Of a stretch of 64,000 nt of DNA, positions 22,293 through 33,252 are shown piece by piece. The notes below the pieces were generated by a model. It saw only the letters and a list, made by a program, of their open reading frames with translations. It did no database searches and was not told the origin of the DNA. How positions within the stretch are numbered: position 1 is the stretch's first letter; each line of letters begins with the position of its first letter. The position numbers were made by a program, and so were the translations under genes. This DNA comes from Patella vulgata (taxonomy: Eukaryota; Mollusca; Gastropoda; Patellidae): contig NC_065879.2 in assembly GCF_932274485.2 (NCBI RefSeq), positions 46,796,936 to 46,860,935 of the forward strand, read 5' to 3'.

Positions 22293-22602
22293 CAGTGGTT
22301 CTCAACCTTTCTTTGCCAACGGCACACCTTGGAACACATGAAAAAATAGCAGCACACCTGGCTAAATAATTTTGCAAAATATAAACATGGTAAGTCGAAC
22401 GTCATAAAACCATAGACAGAGACTAGTCATAGATACATAGAATGACTCCAACTAAATAAAGAAAAAACACAGCTATGAACTTATCAGCATACACCAATGA
22501 ATACTTAATTGTTTTTTCACATTTTCTTAGTGTGCCGTTCAAAATTTCCCGGCATACTTGGGAAGATCTCCAGGCACACTGGTTGAGAATCGAGAATCAC
22601 TG
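22293..22602. mobile_element. hAT MITE
   Basis: 310 bp. It starts CAGTGGTTCTCAACCTTTC and ends with an imperfect inverted copy (GGTTGAGAATCGAGAATCACTG), both typical of hAT/Charlie-type ends. An 8-bp target duplication GTATAACC lies at 22285-22292 and 22603-22610. An inner pair of 'gtgtgccg..' and 'cggcacac..' phrases is also inverted. There is no transposase. Confidence 0.9.
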
Positions 22603-22674
22603 GTATAACCACTGGCCTACCATGACTCACTATCAGAGCTAAATAAATAAATTACATATTACCTGGTAATCTAG

Positions 22675-25622
22675 GGCAGTATGAAGTTGGGTCGTTTTTG
22701 TTTATTCGTTATTCGTTATTCAGCAAAACGAATAACGAGGTGGATCATCTCGTTATTCGTTATTCAGCTTTTTATTCGTGATTCAAATATGCAGCTAGCC
22801 ATGACAACAATGATGGATGTCAAGTATCCCCCAGTAGTATACAAGACAGTAAAACGACTTCTTGACGAAAACTGTCCATATTTTTATTGAAGCAGCGAAT
22901 AACGAGCTGTTTATTATTCGTTTTTCACCTCGTTATTCGGGATTCACATATGAAGGGGTTCATGCATCTTTAATGAGGATAATTCAGGATTTAATTCAAA
23001 ACGATCACTATACAACAATAAAATAATGGATTGTAAACTATCCACTAGAAGTGGAAAACTCATTAGTAGACGTATAGTCGGTAAATAAACCAGATTGTTA
23101 TTCAAGCGGTGAATAACGAATAACGAATAGAATATTGGATTGCAAAGTATCCCCTTGCAGTAGAAAACATATTAAATGACGTATAGTCGATAAATAAACC
23201 AGATTGTTATTCAAGCGGTGAATAACGAATAATGAATAACGAGCTGTTTGTTATTCGTTTTTCATCTCGTTATTCGGGATTCACATATGAAGTGGTTCAT
23301 GCATCTTTAATGGGGATAATTCAGGATTTAATTCAAAACGATCACTATACAACGATAGAATAATGGATTGTAAAGTATCCCCTGGCAGTAGAAATATAAG
23401 GTGTTCATGTATCTTTATTGAAGATATTTCCGGATTTAATTCTAAACGATCATTAGACAACAATAGAATAATGGATTGCAAAGTATCCCCTAGCAGTAGA
23501 AAATATATTAAATAACGTATGGTCGATAAATAAACCAGATTGTTATTCATGCGGCGAATAACGAATAACGAATAACGAGCTGTTTTTTATTCGTTTTCCA
23601 CCTCGTTATTCGGGATTCACATATGAAGGGGTTCATGCATCTTTAATGAGAATAATTCAGGATTTAATTCAAAACATATTTAAAACATATTAAATAACGT
23701 ATGGTCGATAAATAAACCAGATTGTTATTCAAGCGGCGAATAACGAATAACGAATAACGAGCTGTTATTCGTTATTCACCGCTTAAATAACAATCTGGTT
23801 TATTTACCGACTATACGTCATTTAATATGTTTTCTACTGCTAGGGGATACTTTACAATCCATTATTCTATTGTTGTCTAATGATCGTTTAGAATTAAATC
23901 CTGAAATATATGTGAATCCCGAATAACGGGGTGAAAAACGAATAACAAACAGCTCGTTATTCGTTATTCACCGCGTGGATAATAATCTGGTTTATTTATC
24001 GACTATACGTCATTTAATATGTTTTCTAATGCTAGGGGATATTTTATAATCCATTCGTTATGCAACGCTTGAAGAACGACCTGGTACCGACTATACGTTA
24101 TTTAATATGTTTTCTACTGCTAGGGGATACTTTGCAATCCATTAGTCTATTGTTGTCTAATGATCGTTTTGAATTAAATCCTGAATTATCCTCATCAAAG
24201 ATGCATGAACCATTCCATATGTGAATCCCGAATAACGAGATGAAAAACGAATAACAAACAGCTCGTTATTCGTTATTCACCGCTTGGATAACAATCTGGT
24301 TTATTTACCGACTATACGTCATTTCATATGTTATCTACTGCTAGGGGATACTTTGCAATCCATTATTCTATTGTTGTCTAATGATCGTTCTGAATTAAAT
24401 CCCGAATTATCCCCAGTAAAGATGCATGAACACCTTATATGTGAATCCCGAATAACGAGGTGAAAAACGAATAACAAACTGCTCGTTATTTGTTATTCAC
24501 CGCTTGAATAACAATCTGGTTTATTTACCGACTATACGTCATTTAATATGGTTTCTACTGCTAGGGGATACTTTGGAATCCATTATTCTATTGTTGTCTA
24601 ATGATCGTTTAGAATTAAATCCGGAAATATCTTCATTAAAGATACATGAACACCTTATATGTGAATCCCGAATAACGAGGTGAAAAACGAATAACAAACA
24701 GCTCGTCATTCGTTATTCGTTATTCACCGCTTGAATAACAATCTGGTTTATTTACCGACTATACGTCATTTAATATGTTTTCTACTGCTAGGGGATACTT
24801 TGCAATCCATTATTCTATTGTTGTCTAATGATCGTTTAGAATTAAATCCGGAAATATCTTCATTAAAGATACATTAACACCTTATTCGTTATTCGTTATT
24901 CATGCTAGGGGAAACTTTACAATCCATTATTCTATCGTTGTATAGTGATCGTTTGAATTAAATCCTGAATTATCCCCATTAAAGATGCATGAACCACTTC
25001 ATATGTGAATCCCGAATAACGAGGTGAAAAACGAATAACAAACAGCTCGTTATTCGTTATTCACCGCTTGAATAACAATCTGGTTTATTTACCGACTATA
25101 CGTTATTTAATATGTTTTCTACTGCTAGGGATACTTTGCAATCCATTATTCTATTGTTGTCTAATGATCGTTTAGAATTAAATCCGGAAATATCTTCAAT
25201 AAAGATACATGAACACCTTATATGTGAATCCCGAATAACGAGGTGCAAAACGAATAACAAACAGCTCGTTATTCGTTATTCACCGCTTGAATAACAATCT
25301 GGTTTATTTACCAACTATACGTGTACTAATGGGTTTTCCACTGCTAGGGGATACTTTACAATCCATTATTCTATTGTTGTATAGTGATCGTTTTAAATTA
25401 AATCCTGAATTATCCTCATTAAAGACGCGTGAACCCCTTCATATGTGAATCCCGAATAACGAGGTGAAAAACGAATAACAAACAGCTCGTTATTCACTGC
25501 TTGAATAACAATGTAGACTGTTTTCGTCTAGAAGTCGTTTTGCTGTCTTTGATACTACTGGGGGATACTTTACATGCATCATTCTAGTCATGGCTAGCTG
25601 CATAGATCCAACTTCACACTGC
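22675..25622. mobile_element. Fold-back transposon built of ~220-bp repeats
   Basis: About 2.95 kb. The left end GGCAGTATGAAGTTGG and right end CCAACTTCACACTGCC are inverted copies. The candidate 9-bp target duplication GTAATCTAG/GTAATGTAG has one mismatch. Inside, repeats point inward from the left (22700-23757) and outward on the right (23758-25510), meeting at a palindrome near 23757. The marker GTGAATCCCGAATAACG occurs at about 24221, 24441, 24661, 25005, 25226 and 25447, giving a 220-bp period. Its reverse complement lies at about 22931, 23268 and 23603. No transposase frame is present. Long-TIR Mutator-like or fold-back elements are the closest known type. Confidence 0.75.
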
Positions 25623-26047
25623 CGTAATGTAGCTGGTATTGCTGTGTAGGCTACATGTAATTAACATCTTTTATCAATCTGTGAAATATATTCCTTATTT
25701 CCTGATAAGATGGAAAGAAAAATGAACAAATAAAATTATAGCTTCCATACTAAACTATATACAAGCGTTTCAATTTCATCATCTGTATTAAAACTACTAG
25801 ACTAGAGTCTAAATAATTATAATGGATATTGTTGAAATTCAGTAGGTTTCTTCATTTTACAAATTTAAATAATATATTATTCATCTAAATTTAAACAGAT
25901 CAGATGATAACTTCAGTCCTCAGTGCACAAGGTAGTAATATTTTGAATTAAAAAACAATATAAACTTACATGTCAACCATCACAAATTCACGTCATTATT
26001 AGGCCCAGAGTTTTAGGTTGTTTTTTTTTCGAAAAGACTTGCAGGCT
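25623..26047. other. Non-coding, nothing recognised
   Basis: AT-rich sequence between the fold-back element and a small MITE-like unit. No coding signal. Confidence 0.4.
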
Positions 26048-26297
26048 GCACAATACTGGATTCACAAAATCTCCTCAAAAAATAAAAAAATTCTGACTGT
26101 AATAAATAAATGTAATCAAATTAACACACGTGCCAAAATCGTAGCTAATACTAATGTACATCTTAACGATTAGATTAAAGATTTAAAACTAAAAATACTG
26201 AATGCATACAGGTGTATTGTGGGTAAAAACACTCGGCAGATCGGAATATTTAATAGGTCAAATATTTTCCAGATGAAACAATGATCCAGTATTGTGC
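26048..26297. mobile_element. Possible MITE abutting an LTR
   Basis: 250 bp bounded by a 14-bp inverted repeat GCACAATACTGGAT / ATCCAGTATTGTGC. The right end lies exactly where similarity to the Gypsy-1 LTR begins (26298). No clear target duplication was found, so this may be a decayed insertion. Confidence 0.45.
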
Positions 26298-26436
26298 GTA
26301 TAAAACCGGTCACCGATAGATAATCGGTCTACAGTTTTCCCTAGATGTTTACAAGGTAATTACTTAGTTAGTTTATGCGGACGCCTTAGAACTCCAAGTG
26401 GGACTTGGTACATATAAATATACACTCGACACTACA
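26298..26436 (+). repeat. Gypsy-1 left LTR (partial)
   Basis: 139 bases from GTATAAAACCGG to CGACACTACA. They match 38158-38190 plus 39515-39620 with two differences. Directly after it, 'atgatagtacc' corresponds to the 'ttggtagtac' that follows the Gypsy-2 LTR, marking the primer-binding site position. Confidence 0.8.
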
Positions 26437-26835
26437 AATGATAGTACCGGATAAAAATTAATCTTTTTCGTTAAAAAACGGGAGAGGAAAGTTATAATAA
26501 AATTATTTTATTATAGTTATAGGTTAAAATAAAGATTGTTTACTTTATTGATTTCTTTTGTGAATCTAAGTGTGAAGGGTTGTGTTTGTGAGCGTGTCTC
26601 GCAGGTCCAAACACAACTCATTAACACCTTTTTTGTAAATTTGTTTACTTAACGCACGCGTGTACTGACTGCACGTGCGACTATAGCTAGTCCATACTCG
26701 ATGATACGCGTGGTATGACAAGTATAATTTTGTCAACAGTTTATTCCTAGACAATAAGTAAGTTATATCATAGAAATTATTGGTTTATTTCATAGTTTTG
26801 TAATTAATTGATTTAGATTTGTTTAAAGGGACAAT

Positions 26836-28119
26836 ATGTCTTGCAAGATAAACATTAATAGTTGTTCATTTGAACAATTATGTGACATAGGAGTCAGCCC
26901 GATTGCGGCTGAGAAAATATGTGCCACTCGAGAGGCTATTGGCAGTATAGATAGGGAAGAATTGGAACAGATTCCGGAGGTACTGAGTTTATTCTTACAA
27001 TTGGGCACGGAAGAAATAGACGGTAAACAACCGAGTGGGAGTTTGGATTGTAACAATTCTCCTTCGACCCGATTGCCTACGGATATAGCCGGAACCCATC
27101 AACGTGGTCAGACTACATCGTCGCCTGGAAACAATTTTGAATGTAACCGGCCAGGTCGGACTTATAGAAAGCCAACTTTAGATGACCGTCGCCGACGTGT
27201 CTCATTCCAACCTAAGTCCTTATCCTATGATGGTATGACAAGTTGGCAGGCTTTTTCTAGTAAATTTTCGCGTTACGCTTTGCTACAGGAATGGAGCGAT
27301 TCCGAAAGCAATGATCAATTATGCTTTTGTCTTGAAGGAAAGGCCAGTGACTATTACTGTGTAATGGCAGAAAGATATAATGAATTGTCATTTTTTGAAC
27401 TTTTAGGCAAGTTAGAGAAACGATTTGGCAATCAGGAATTACCCGAGTCGGCGATGACTCAGTTTTATAATTTACGCCAGAATAATGGGAAAAATATAAA
27501 CGATTGGGCAGACCGTGTTCTATCGGTTGCTTCGCGGGCCCTTAGAGAATGTTCCGACGAACATGTCACTGGTCAAGTTGTTTTGAGATTTTGTCAAGGT
27601 TGTATTGATAAAGAAGCGGGGCAGTACGCCTGTAATATGCGCCCTAGAACCCTGGATGCAGCAATCCAATCTATTAAATGGTTCTATCATAATAATATTG
27701 CGATTTATGGACGAAATTCTCGTAGAGATACGCGCAGCCCAGTTAGGGAATATGAACCTCAGAGGGTAAGGTCTGTCAATGCCACTGCGAAAGAAATTAA
27801 TTCATCCAAGCCTTTGAATATAGATTCCCGGTTTCAAAGTTTGGAAGACGGGGTCGTCAAATCCGACCGTACAATGGAGACGGTTTTAAAAACAATGGCG
27901 AAACTTACAGATAGTGTCTCTAAGCTTACTTTGAATGTGTCAAGATTTAGACCGCGCTCAAGGTCGCCATTACGTGAACAATCCTCGTGTTTTCAGTGTG
28001 GTAAATTGGGTCATTTCAAACGAGAGTGTCCAAGCTTGTTAACTCCAAGACAGAGTACGCCTTTAATCCCACTGCAGAGCAGAAACATGTCAGTTTTGTC
28101 AGCGATGATGAGTGTTTAA
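26836..28119 (+). CDS. Gypsy-1 gag-like frame
   Basis: 427 codons. The first ~50 residues ('ININSCSFEQLCDIGVSPIA', then 'REELEQIPEV') look like a ComEA-type helix-hairpin-helix. A Gag capsid-like segment follows ('SWQAFSSKFSRYA', 'LLGKLEKRFG', 'LRQNNGKNINDWADRVL'). A CCHC zinc knuckle CFQCGKLGHFKREC sits at about residues 385-398, next to an Arg/Ser-rich stretch. It is co-linear with the Gypsy-2 gag at 50076-51269. Gag forms the retroelement particle and packages RNA through the knuckle. It is a fossil copy; the start is chosen by homology and the AAAGGGACA-ATATG context shared with Gypsy-2 and Gypsy-3. Confidence 0.85.
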   Translation: MSCKININSCSFEQLCDIGVSPIAAEKICATREAIGSIDREELEQIPEVLSLFLQLGTEEIDGKQPSGSLDCNNSPSTRLPTDIAGTHQRGQTTSSPGNNFECNRPGRTYRKPTLDDRRRRVSFQPKSLSYDGMTSWQAFSSKFSRYALLQEWSDSESNDQLCFCLEGKASDYYCVMAERYNELSFFELLGKLEKRFGNQELPESAMTQFYNLRQNNGKNINDWADRVLSVASRALRECSDEHVTGQVVLRFCQGCIDKEAGQYACNMRPRTLDAAIQSIKWFYHNNIAIYGRNSRRDTRSPVREYEPQRVRSVNATAKEINSSKPLNIDSRFQSLEDGVVKSDRTMETVLKTMAKLTDSVSKLTLNVSRFRPRSRSPLREQSSCFQCGKLGHFKRECPSLLTPRQSTPLIPLQSRNMSVLSAMMSV

Positions 28120-28439
28120 ACTACAAGGGATTGAACGAGTAGGCGAGCGTTTCATCCAGTATACTTTACCATCGCCGATATTATTTTCAGAAAGTGAGGT
28201 GTCGAGCGAAGCTACGGGTATAAATGAAAGGGGAACCGTTGATTGTTCGATCGGTTCTAAATCCACCGTTTCCGTCGGTGATGAGCAATATATCCGGGAG
28301 TTGATCAAAGGTTCCTGGATATCGTTGCAAATGGTGTCATTCCAAGAATTGACTCAATCGATTCCGCGATAATTGAGGAAACGTGCGAGTTAGCTTCGAC
28401 GTCTACCCGTAAGGTATCTTCCGATTCGATGTATAAGCT

Positions 28440-31070
28440 TAACGTGAAAGTTTAAAACATGACAATTTTGACCGTTTTAGAAACTGGTAGTCAAGTCACC
28501 ATACTTTGTGATCGTCGATACGATGAGTTACCGGAAAAGCCACCTAAAATTCGAGATGTACGCCTACATACGGCAGGTCGTCAATTAGATTTTCCTGGGT
28601 GTATTGTAGGACCGGCTAAATTTAAAATCGGCTCTTTTGAAATAGAACTTAGTCAGTTGTATGTCTCTCCGATAGAGGATGACATGTTATTAGGACTTGA
28701 TTTTATGCGCGCAGACAAAGTGCATATCGATATGTTAAACGATAGAATGAAAATAGGCGACGATGTTTTCAATTTATTTTATGGCGATATTGATGGGTAC
28801 TCCGATAATGCCAATATTTCCGTAGCTAAACGGATAGTCATTCCACCATTATCAGTAGCTAGGGTACAGTGTAATTTAAATAAAAATTTATCCCATTTAA
28901 AACACCCGAAGTTGTTGATTGCCCGATCAATACATTCACATATCGAGACAGAATTTCCTCGTATTTGTTTAATAAACCCGTCTGAAGAAAGGGTAATACT
29001 TGACACGAACGAACAAATAGCTAAGGCTATTGAGTTTAGGGAGCAAGATATTATTAATCCGTTGCAAGACGATGGCTCTGAGACAGATTGTGCAAGTTTT
29101 GAGAATATACCCGAGCATTTAATTAATTTATTCATGCGTTCTAAGAAATTATTAACGGAACCAGATCAATTAAAACTTATGCAGTTATTTATAGATTATC
29201 AATAAATCTTTGCAATACATCAGTTATTAATGCGGTTACCACTAAAGATGTATCCCCCTTACCCTTGGTGGATGAATGTATGGACACTCTATCTGGCAAT
29301 AAATGGTTCTCAAAACTTGATGCAAATTCTGCCTATTGACAAATCCCTCTTAGACAGGAAGATAGGAAAGAAACCGCCTTTATTACAAAATACGGTTTAT
29401 TTGAATTCACTAAACTACCATTTGGCTTAACGGGAGCTGTCTCTGGGTATTCCAGGAGCATCGGATTAGTACTTAATGGACTTAGTTGGGATATTGCATT
29501 AGCTTTTTTGGACGATACGATGGTCATGGGCAAAAATGTAGATGATCATTTGGACAATCTAAAATTGGTATTAGCTGGATTTCGGGAATATTATATGAAA
29601 TTAAAACATAAGAAGTGTGTACTATTTCAGCAAGAGGTTGAATTTTTAGGTAGAATGGTTAGTCAGAACGGTCTCAAAGCGGGTAATGATTTAACTAAAA
29701 CCGTAGAGAAATGGACGGTTCCAAATTGCACAAAGGAAGTCGAATCTTTTCTAGGCTTTGCTAACTATCATAGAACGTTTTTAAAACAATTTGCCGTTGT
29801 TATTCAATTACCGGTTAAAAAAACAGTTTATGTGGGGTGAGACACAACAATTTGCTTTTGATAAACTTAAACATTTGCTTGTGACAACTCATGTACTGGC
29901 TTTGCCCACGGAACATGGCACATTTATTCTCGATTGTGATGCTAGCATGAACGCTGTTTTGCGGAATTGTCACAGATACAAGACGGCAAAGAACGGGCCA
30001 TTGCATATAGTAGTTTTTCTTTGAAACCAGAACAACGTCGCTATTGTACGACGCGACAAGAACTCTTAGCAATTATACGTTTCACGCGGCAATTTAGACA
30101 TTATTTACTTGGAAAACCTTTTATAGTGAGAACTGATCACGCTAGTCTCACTTGGTTGTTAAGGTTTAAGCATCCGACCGGACAACTAGCACGTTGGTTG
30201 GAAGAATTGGGTCAATATTATATGACAGTTGTTCATCGGAAAGCACGTTTGCATGTAAATGCCGATGCCTTAAGTCGAATGAAATTGCCGGATAAACCGT
30301 GCGATGATTTTAATATAGATGTACAGTTGACCGATTTACCGTGCGGTGGCTGTCGTTACTGTGAGATAGCACATACAAATTGGATGGAGTTTGCTACAAA
30401 TGTGGATGACGTCATACCCTTACCGTATAAATCCGGTATTAAGCGCAATTTAATGTTGGGGAAAGAGTCAGTTTTTGAACCTGTTAGCATAGCTGTTACA
30501 GGATATCCAAATGAACCGCGGGTAATATGTGACTGCAGACGAGAATGATAATGACGACGTAGACGGTGATGGTATTTCATTAAGTAGTTATTCTCCAGAA
30601 CTCCTTAAAACTGCACAGGCGAATGATAAGGAATTAAAGATAATAATGACTTGGTTAACCTTTGGGGTTGAACCGGAACAGGCTTATTTAATGCTACAGA
30701 GTCCAGCTGTAAAACATTATTCGATTAATCGGAATCTGTCTGTTCTAGATAAGGGAATTATAAGAGTCAAAGGACCGGGTAATTTATCAGAGACTTAAAA
30801 GTTGATATATGTCGATTATGTCATGACATACCGCTGTCTGGTCATCAGGGTATTCAGAGAACAAAAAGTCGTATTAAACAACAGTTTTATTAGTACGGTA
30901 TGACCGAATATGTACGCGCATATGTTACCTCTTGTGCGATATGCAATATTAACAAAAATACCCAGGCCAAACCTCGTGCTAAATTAACCCGTTACCATGC
31001 CGGGTCACCCATGGAAAGGGTACATTTGGATTTCTTAGGTCCGTTGCCAAATTGGATTCTTAATTTCCGT
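28440..31070 (+). pseudogene. Gypsy-1 pol region (broken)
   Basis: Readable in separate pieces and several frames. A retropepsin region leads ('GSQVTILCDRRYDELPEKPP', 'DDMLLGLDFMRADKVHIDM'). Reverse transcriptase pieces follow, including 'ALAFLDDTMVMGKN' and 'CVLFQQEVEFLGRMVSQNG'. RNase H has 'RRYCTTRQELLAIIRFTRQF' and 'VRTDHASLTWLLRF'. The start of integrase has a zinc-binding 'SCAICNINKNTQAKPRAKL'. All are co-linear with Gypsy-2. It is not functional as it stands. Confidence 0.8.
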
Positions 31071-31121
31071 CGCCGATCGGATTCCGATGCTTCACTCCCG
31101 ACTGTTACGGGGAATGCAGAA

Positions 31122-31265
31122 GTTTATTGCATTTGTAGAGAACCGGATAATGGCACACCAATGATTTGTTGCGACCAATGTGACGACTGGTTTCATTATC
31201 ATTGCGTTAATATAGCCTTGGATTCCGATTGGGATGATAAAGAGTATATTTGTCCAAATTGTTTG
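31122..31265 (+). CDS. PHD finger encoded by Gypsy-1
   Basis: The peptide starts EVYCICREPDNGTPMICC and has all eight ligands of a C4HC3 PHD finger: C-x-C, C-x3-C, H-x2-C and C-x2-C. The segments 'YCICREPD', 'MICCDQCDDWFH' and 'CPNC' match histone H3K4me-reading PHD fingers such as that of CFP1, including the cage-type Tyr and Trp positions. A homologous finger lies at 43182-43319 in Gypsy-2, so it belongs to the element family. Its role is inferred: binding modified histone tails to guide integration. Confidence 0.8.
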
Positions 31266-31334
31266 GAATAATGATTTCGTTCCGGTGTTGAGACGGAGCA
31301 GGGAAAGGGGGTAGTAGTAATAAACTAATTTGTT

Positions 31335-31369
31335 ACTGTCTTTACCAATTTTTTAACGGTAAAGGCAGT
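31335..31369 (+). promoter_or_regulatory. Conserved hairpin before the Gypsy-1 accessory frame
   Basis: ACTGTCTTTACC (31335-31346) pairs with GGTAAAGGCAGT (31358-31369), twelve pairs with one G-U. The same stem with a wobble at a different position occurs at the same place in Gypsy-2 (43088-43119). A pyrimidine-rich tract ending TTTGTTTCAG (to 31393) follows directly, resembling a 3' splice site just before the accessory frame's ATG at 31402. Confidence 0.65.
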
Positions 31370-31401
31370 GTTTGTTTGTTTTATTTGTTTCAGATACAAT
31401 T

Positions 31402-32200
31402 ATGGATAATAGTTTTGGACATACGCACTGGCCATTATCAGCCCCGTACCGTCACAGGGGTAGAGGGTATGGGACTCCGCCTAGGGTAGCTACTCAGGGG
31501 GGTAGCTGATCCCAGAATACGTAGGGGTGTGTTAAGGCAGGATGTATACCGCGTTGCAGTGGGGAGTGGGGATTTTTCCCATGTGCCAACTTTTGTCCCA
31601 ACTAGTTCCACCTTGGGGAACGCTTCGGAAAATTTGCCTCCTGTACCATCTGTGGTAACCAGACAAGTTCCTGCCCCTTCTGTCCCTTCGGGACCTGCTT
31701 TTCAGGCCACCAGACGCCGTTTACAAGGAAGAAATCAGTCTTGCCCTTTAACAGGCTGTCCAGTTATAAGTAGAAAAATAAAGTTTCATTGTTTTGAGTA
31801 CCATATGCCTCGGTATATGACCCAGGAGACAAACAACAGTCCTGATAATATTGACAGACAAACACAGGCTCTTAAGGCATTATGCCGGATGGTGGGAGGT
31901 AGAACCCCAGAACAAATGGTCGAGTCTTTTAATTTAGGAGGTTGGCTCCCCTTGGACAGCCAAATAGACCGGTCTTGGAAGCGGTATGCAGAAAGAATGG
32001 TTGGCCCATCCCAGTACGATTCAAACTAAATCATCTAAATCTAAGACAACAGGTAGAATTTGTTAATTTTTTGAGAGTTCCGGCTGCACCCCTCGACTTT
32101 AATCAAACAACCGTCGAAAACTGGATTGGCCCTCAATTCCGCCATGGAAGAGTGGGAGGTCGATATGGACGAGGAAATAAATTTATTTCAGTTAAAAATA
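31402..32200 (+). pseudogene. Gypsy-1 accessory frame (ORF3)
   Basis: Homologous along its length to the 42266-43066 frame of Gypsy-2. A conserved zinc-binding candidate reads CPLTGC then KIKFHCFEYH (C-x4-C-x9-H-x4-H). Further shared segments include 'EFVNFLR' and 'VENWIG'. It has no transmembrane or signal segment, so it is not an envelope gene. The family is not recognised. Broken in a few places. Confidence 0.65.
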
Positions 32201-32417
32201 ATATTGATATTAATACTGTAGTGAATGGGCGTGAATGTTACGGTGTAAATAATATACCGCTATCAGTGTGGTTGTGTGTGAATGAATGTTTATATTATAT
32301 GTATATATTCACCAGTATATATATATTCATTATTTTTCCTGTTTTCTTCTTTTATTAATGCACGACTGTTGCAGGTAATATAGATAATGTCCCACCTTAC
32401 AGAAAAACGGGGTGGTG

Positions 32418-32604
32418 TGTTGTGAATTTACTAGGCTCCGGTGAAAGAATCAACTAGGACCCGTCTGGATAATCGGGGTTATCCAGTTTCTATATATAGT
32501 TCTATGTATTAAACCAAGGAGTATTATTAAACCATTCTCTACACAAGTCTCGCTCTATCCAGTGTGGACTGCCAGGGAAAATAACTCTGTCTGGTAGATA
32601 GTGC
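32418..32604 (+). repeat. Gypsy-1 right LTR, first part
   Basis: Starts TGTTGTGAATTT directly after a purine-rich tract, as does the Gypsy-2 LTR (TGTTGTGATTTT on its strand). It is interrupted at 32604 by the RepA-bounded block. It continues at about 38126-38190 and 39515-39620. Total length is about 350 bp. Confidence 0.7.
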
Positions 32605-33040
32605 CAAATATTTCTACGGCGTAGGGCCAAAGTTATTTTTAGTCTCTCTCTCCCTTTCCTTTTCCCCCTTTAGCATGGCGATATCTGTTGAATTTTTGGT
32701 GTAGAATCGAAAAAAAGGGTTTGAAAAAACATTTTCTGCCAGGTTTTGGTGAATATTCATGATTTTGAGGCGGAAGGATACAAGAGTTGTGAGGTTGGTT
32801 ACGTTGAAAATTAGGGCCGGAAATTGCATGTTTACTTGTCTCTACTTCCAACTTGTGTATCTCAAGTTTTTCATGGTGAACCTCATACATGCTTTTGGGC
32901 AAGAGTTTGCCACATGTTGCTCCATCTGTGGCAGAAAGCGTTCTACCCAACGAAAATTTGGGAAAAAGTTAGAGCCGGTCTAAGAGACGAGAATTAACAT
33001 TAAAGTCAATGGGGAAATAATTAGTGATCTGTGGCCTGTC
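32604..33040 (+). repeat. RepA copy 2
   Basis: Begins CCAAATATTTCTACGGCG and ends GTGATCTGTGGCCTG. It is very similar to 37775-38125 and to the reverse complement of 12801-13257. It lacks the RepB interior that copy 3 carries. It lies inside the Gypsy-1 right LTR. Confidence 0.75.
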
Positions 33041-33252
33041 TGTGTGTAACAAGGCTGTGACTAACATGCCTTAGTTTTGAAAATATGAAGACTTTATTAT
33101 TAGAAAATATGTATAAAATATTTTGAGTACAGAAAAACTAAAAAAAATTGTTAAATCTTAAAAAAAAATATCGATTTTGGCGAAAAATTGTGATTTTACT
33201 GCAAATTTCTCAATTTTCAGTTTTTATTTAATTTCTAACAGTAAGAAAAATA

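Noticed and set aside
22681-25294. CRISPR-like or host satellite array
   Set aside because: Repeats are long, in two facing orientations and bounded by inverted ends with a flanking near-duplication. This fits a fold-back transposon, not an array with unique spacers.
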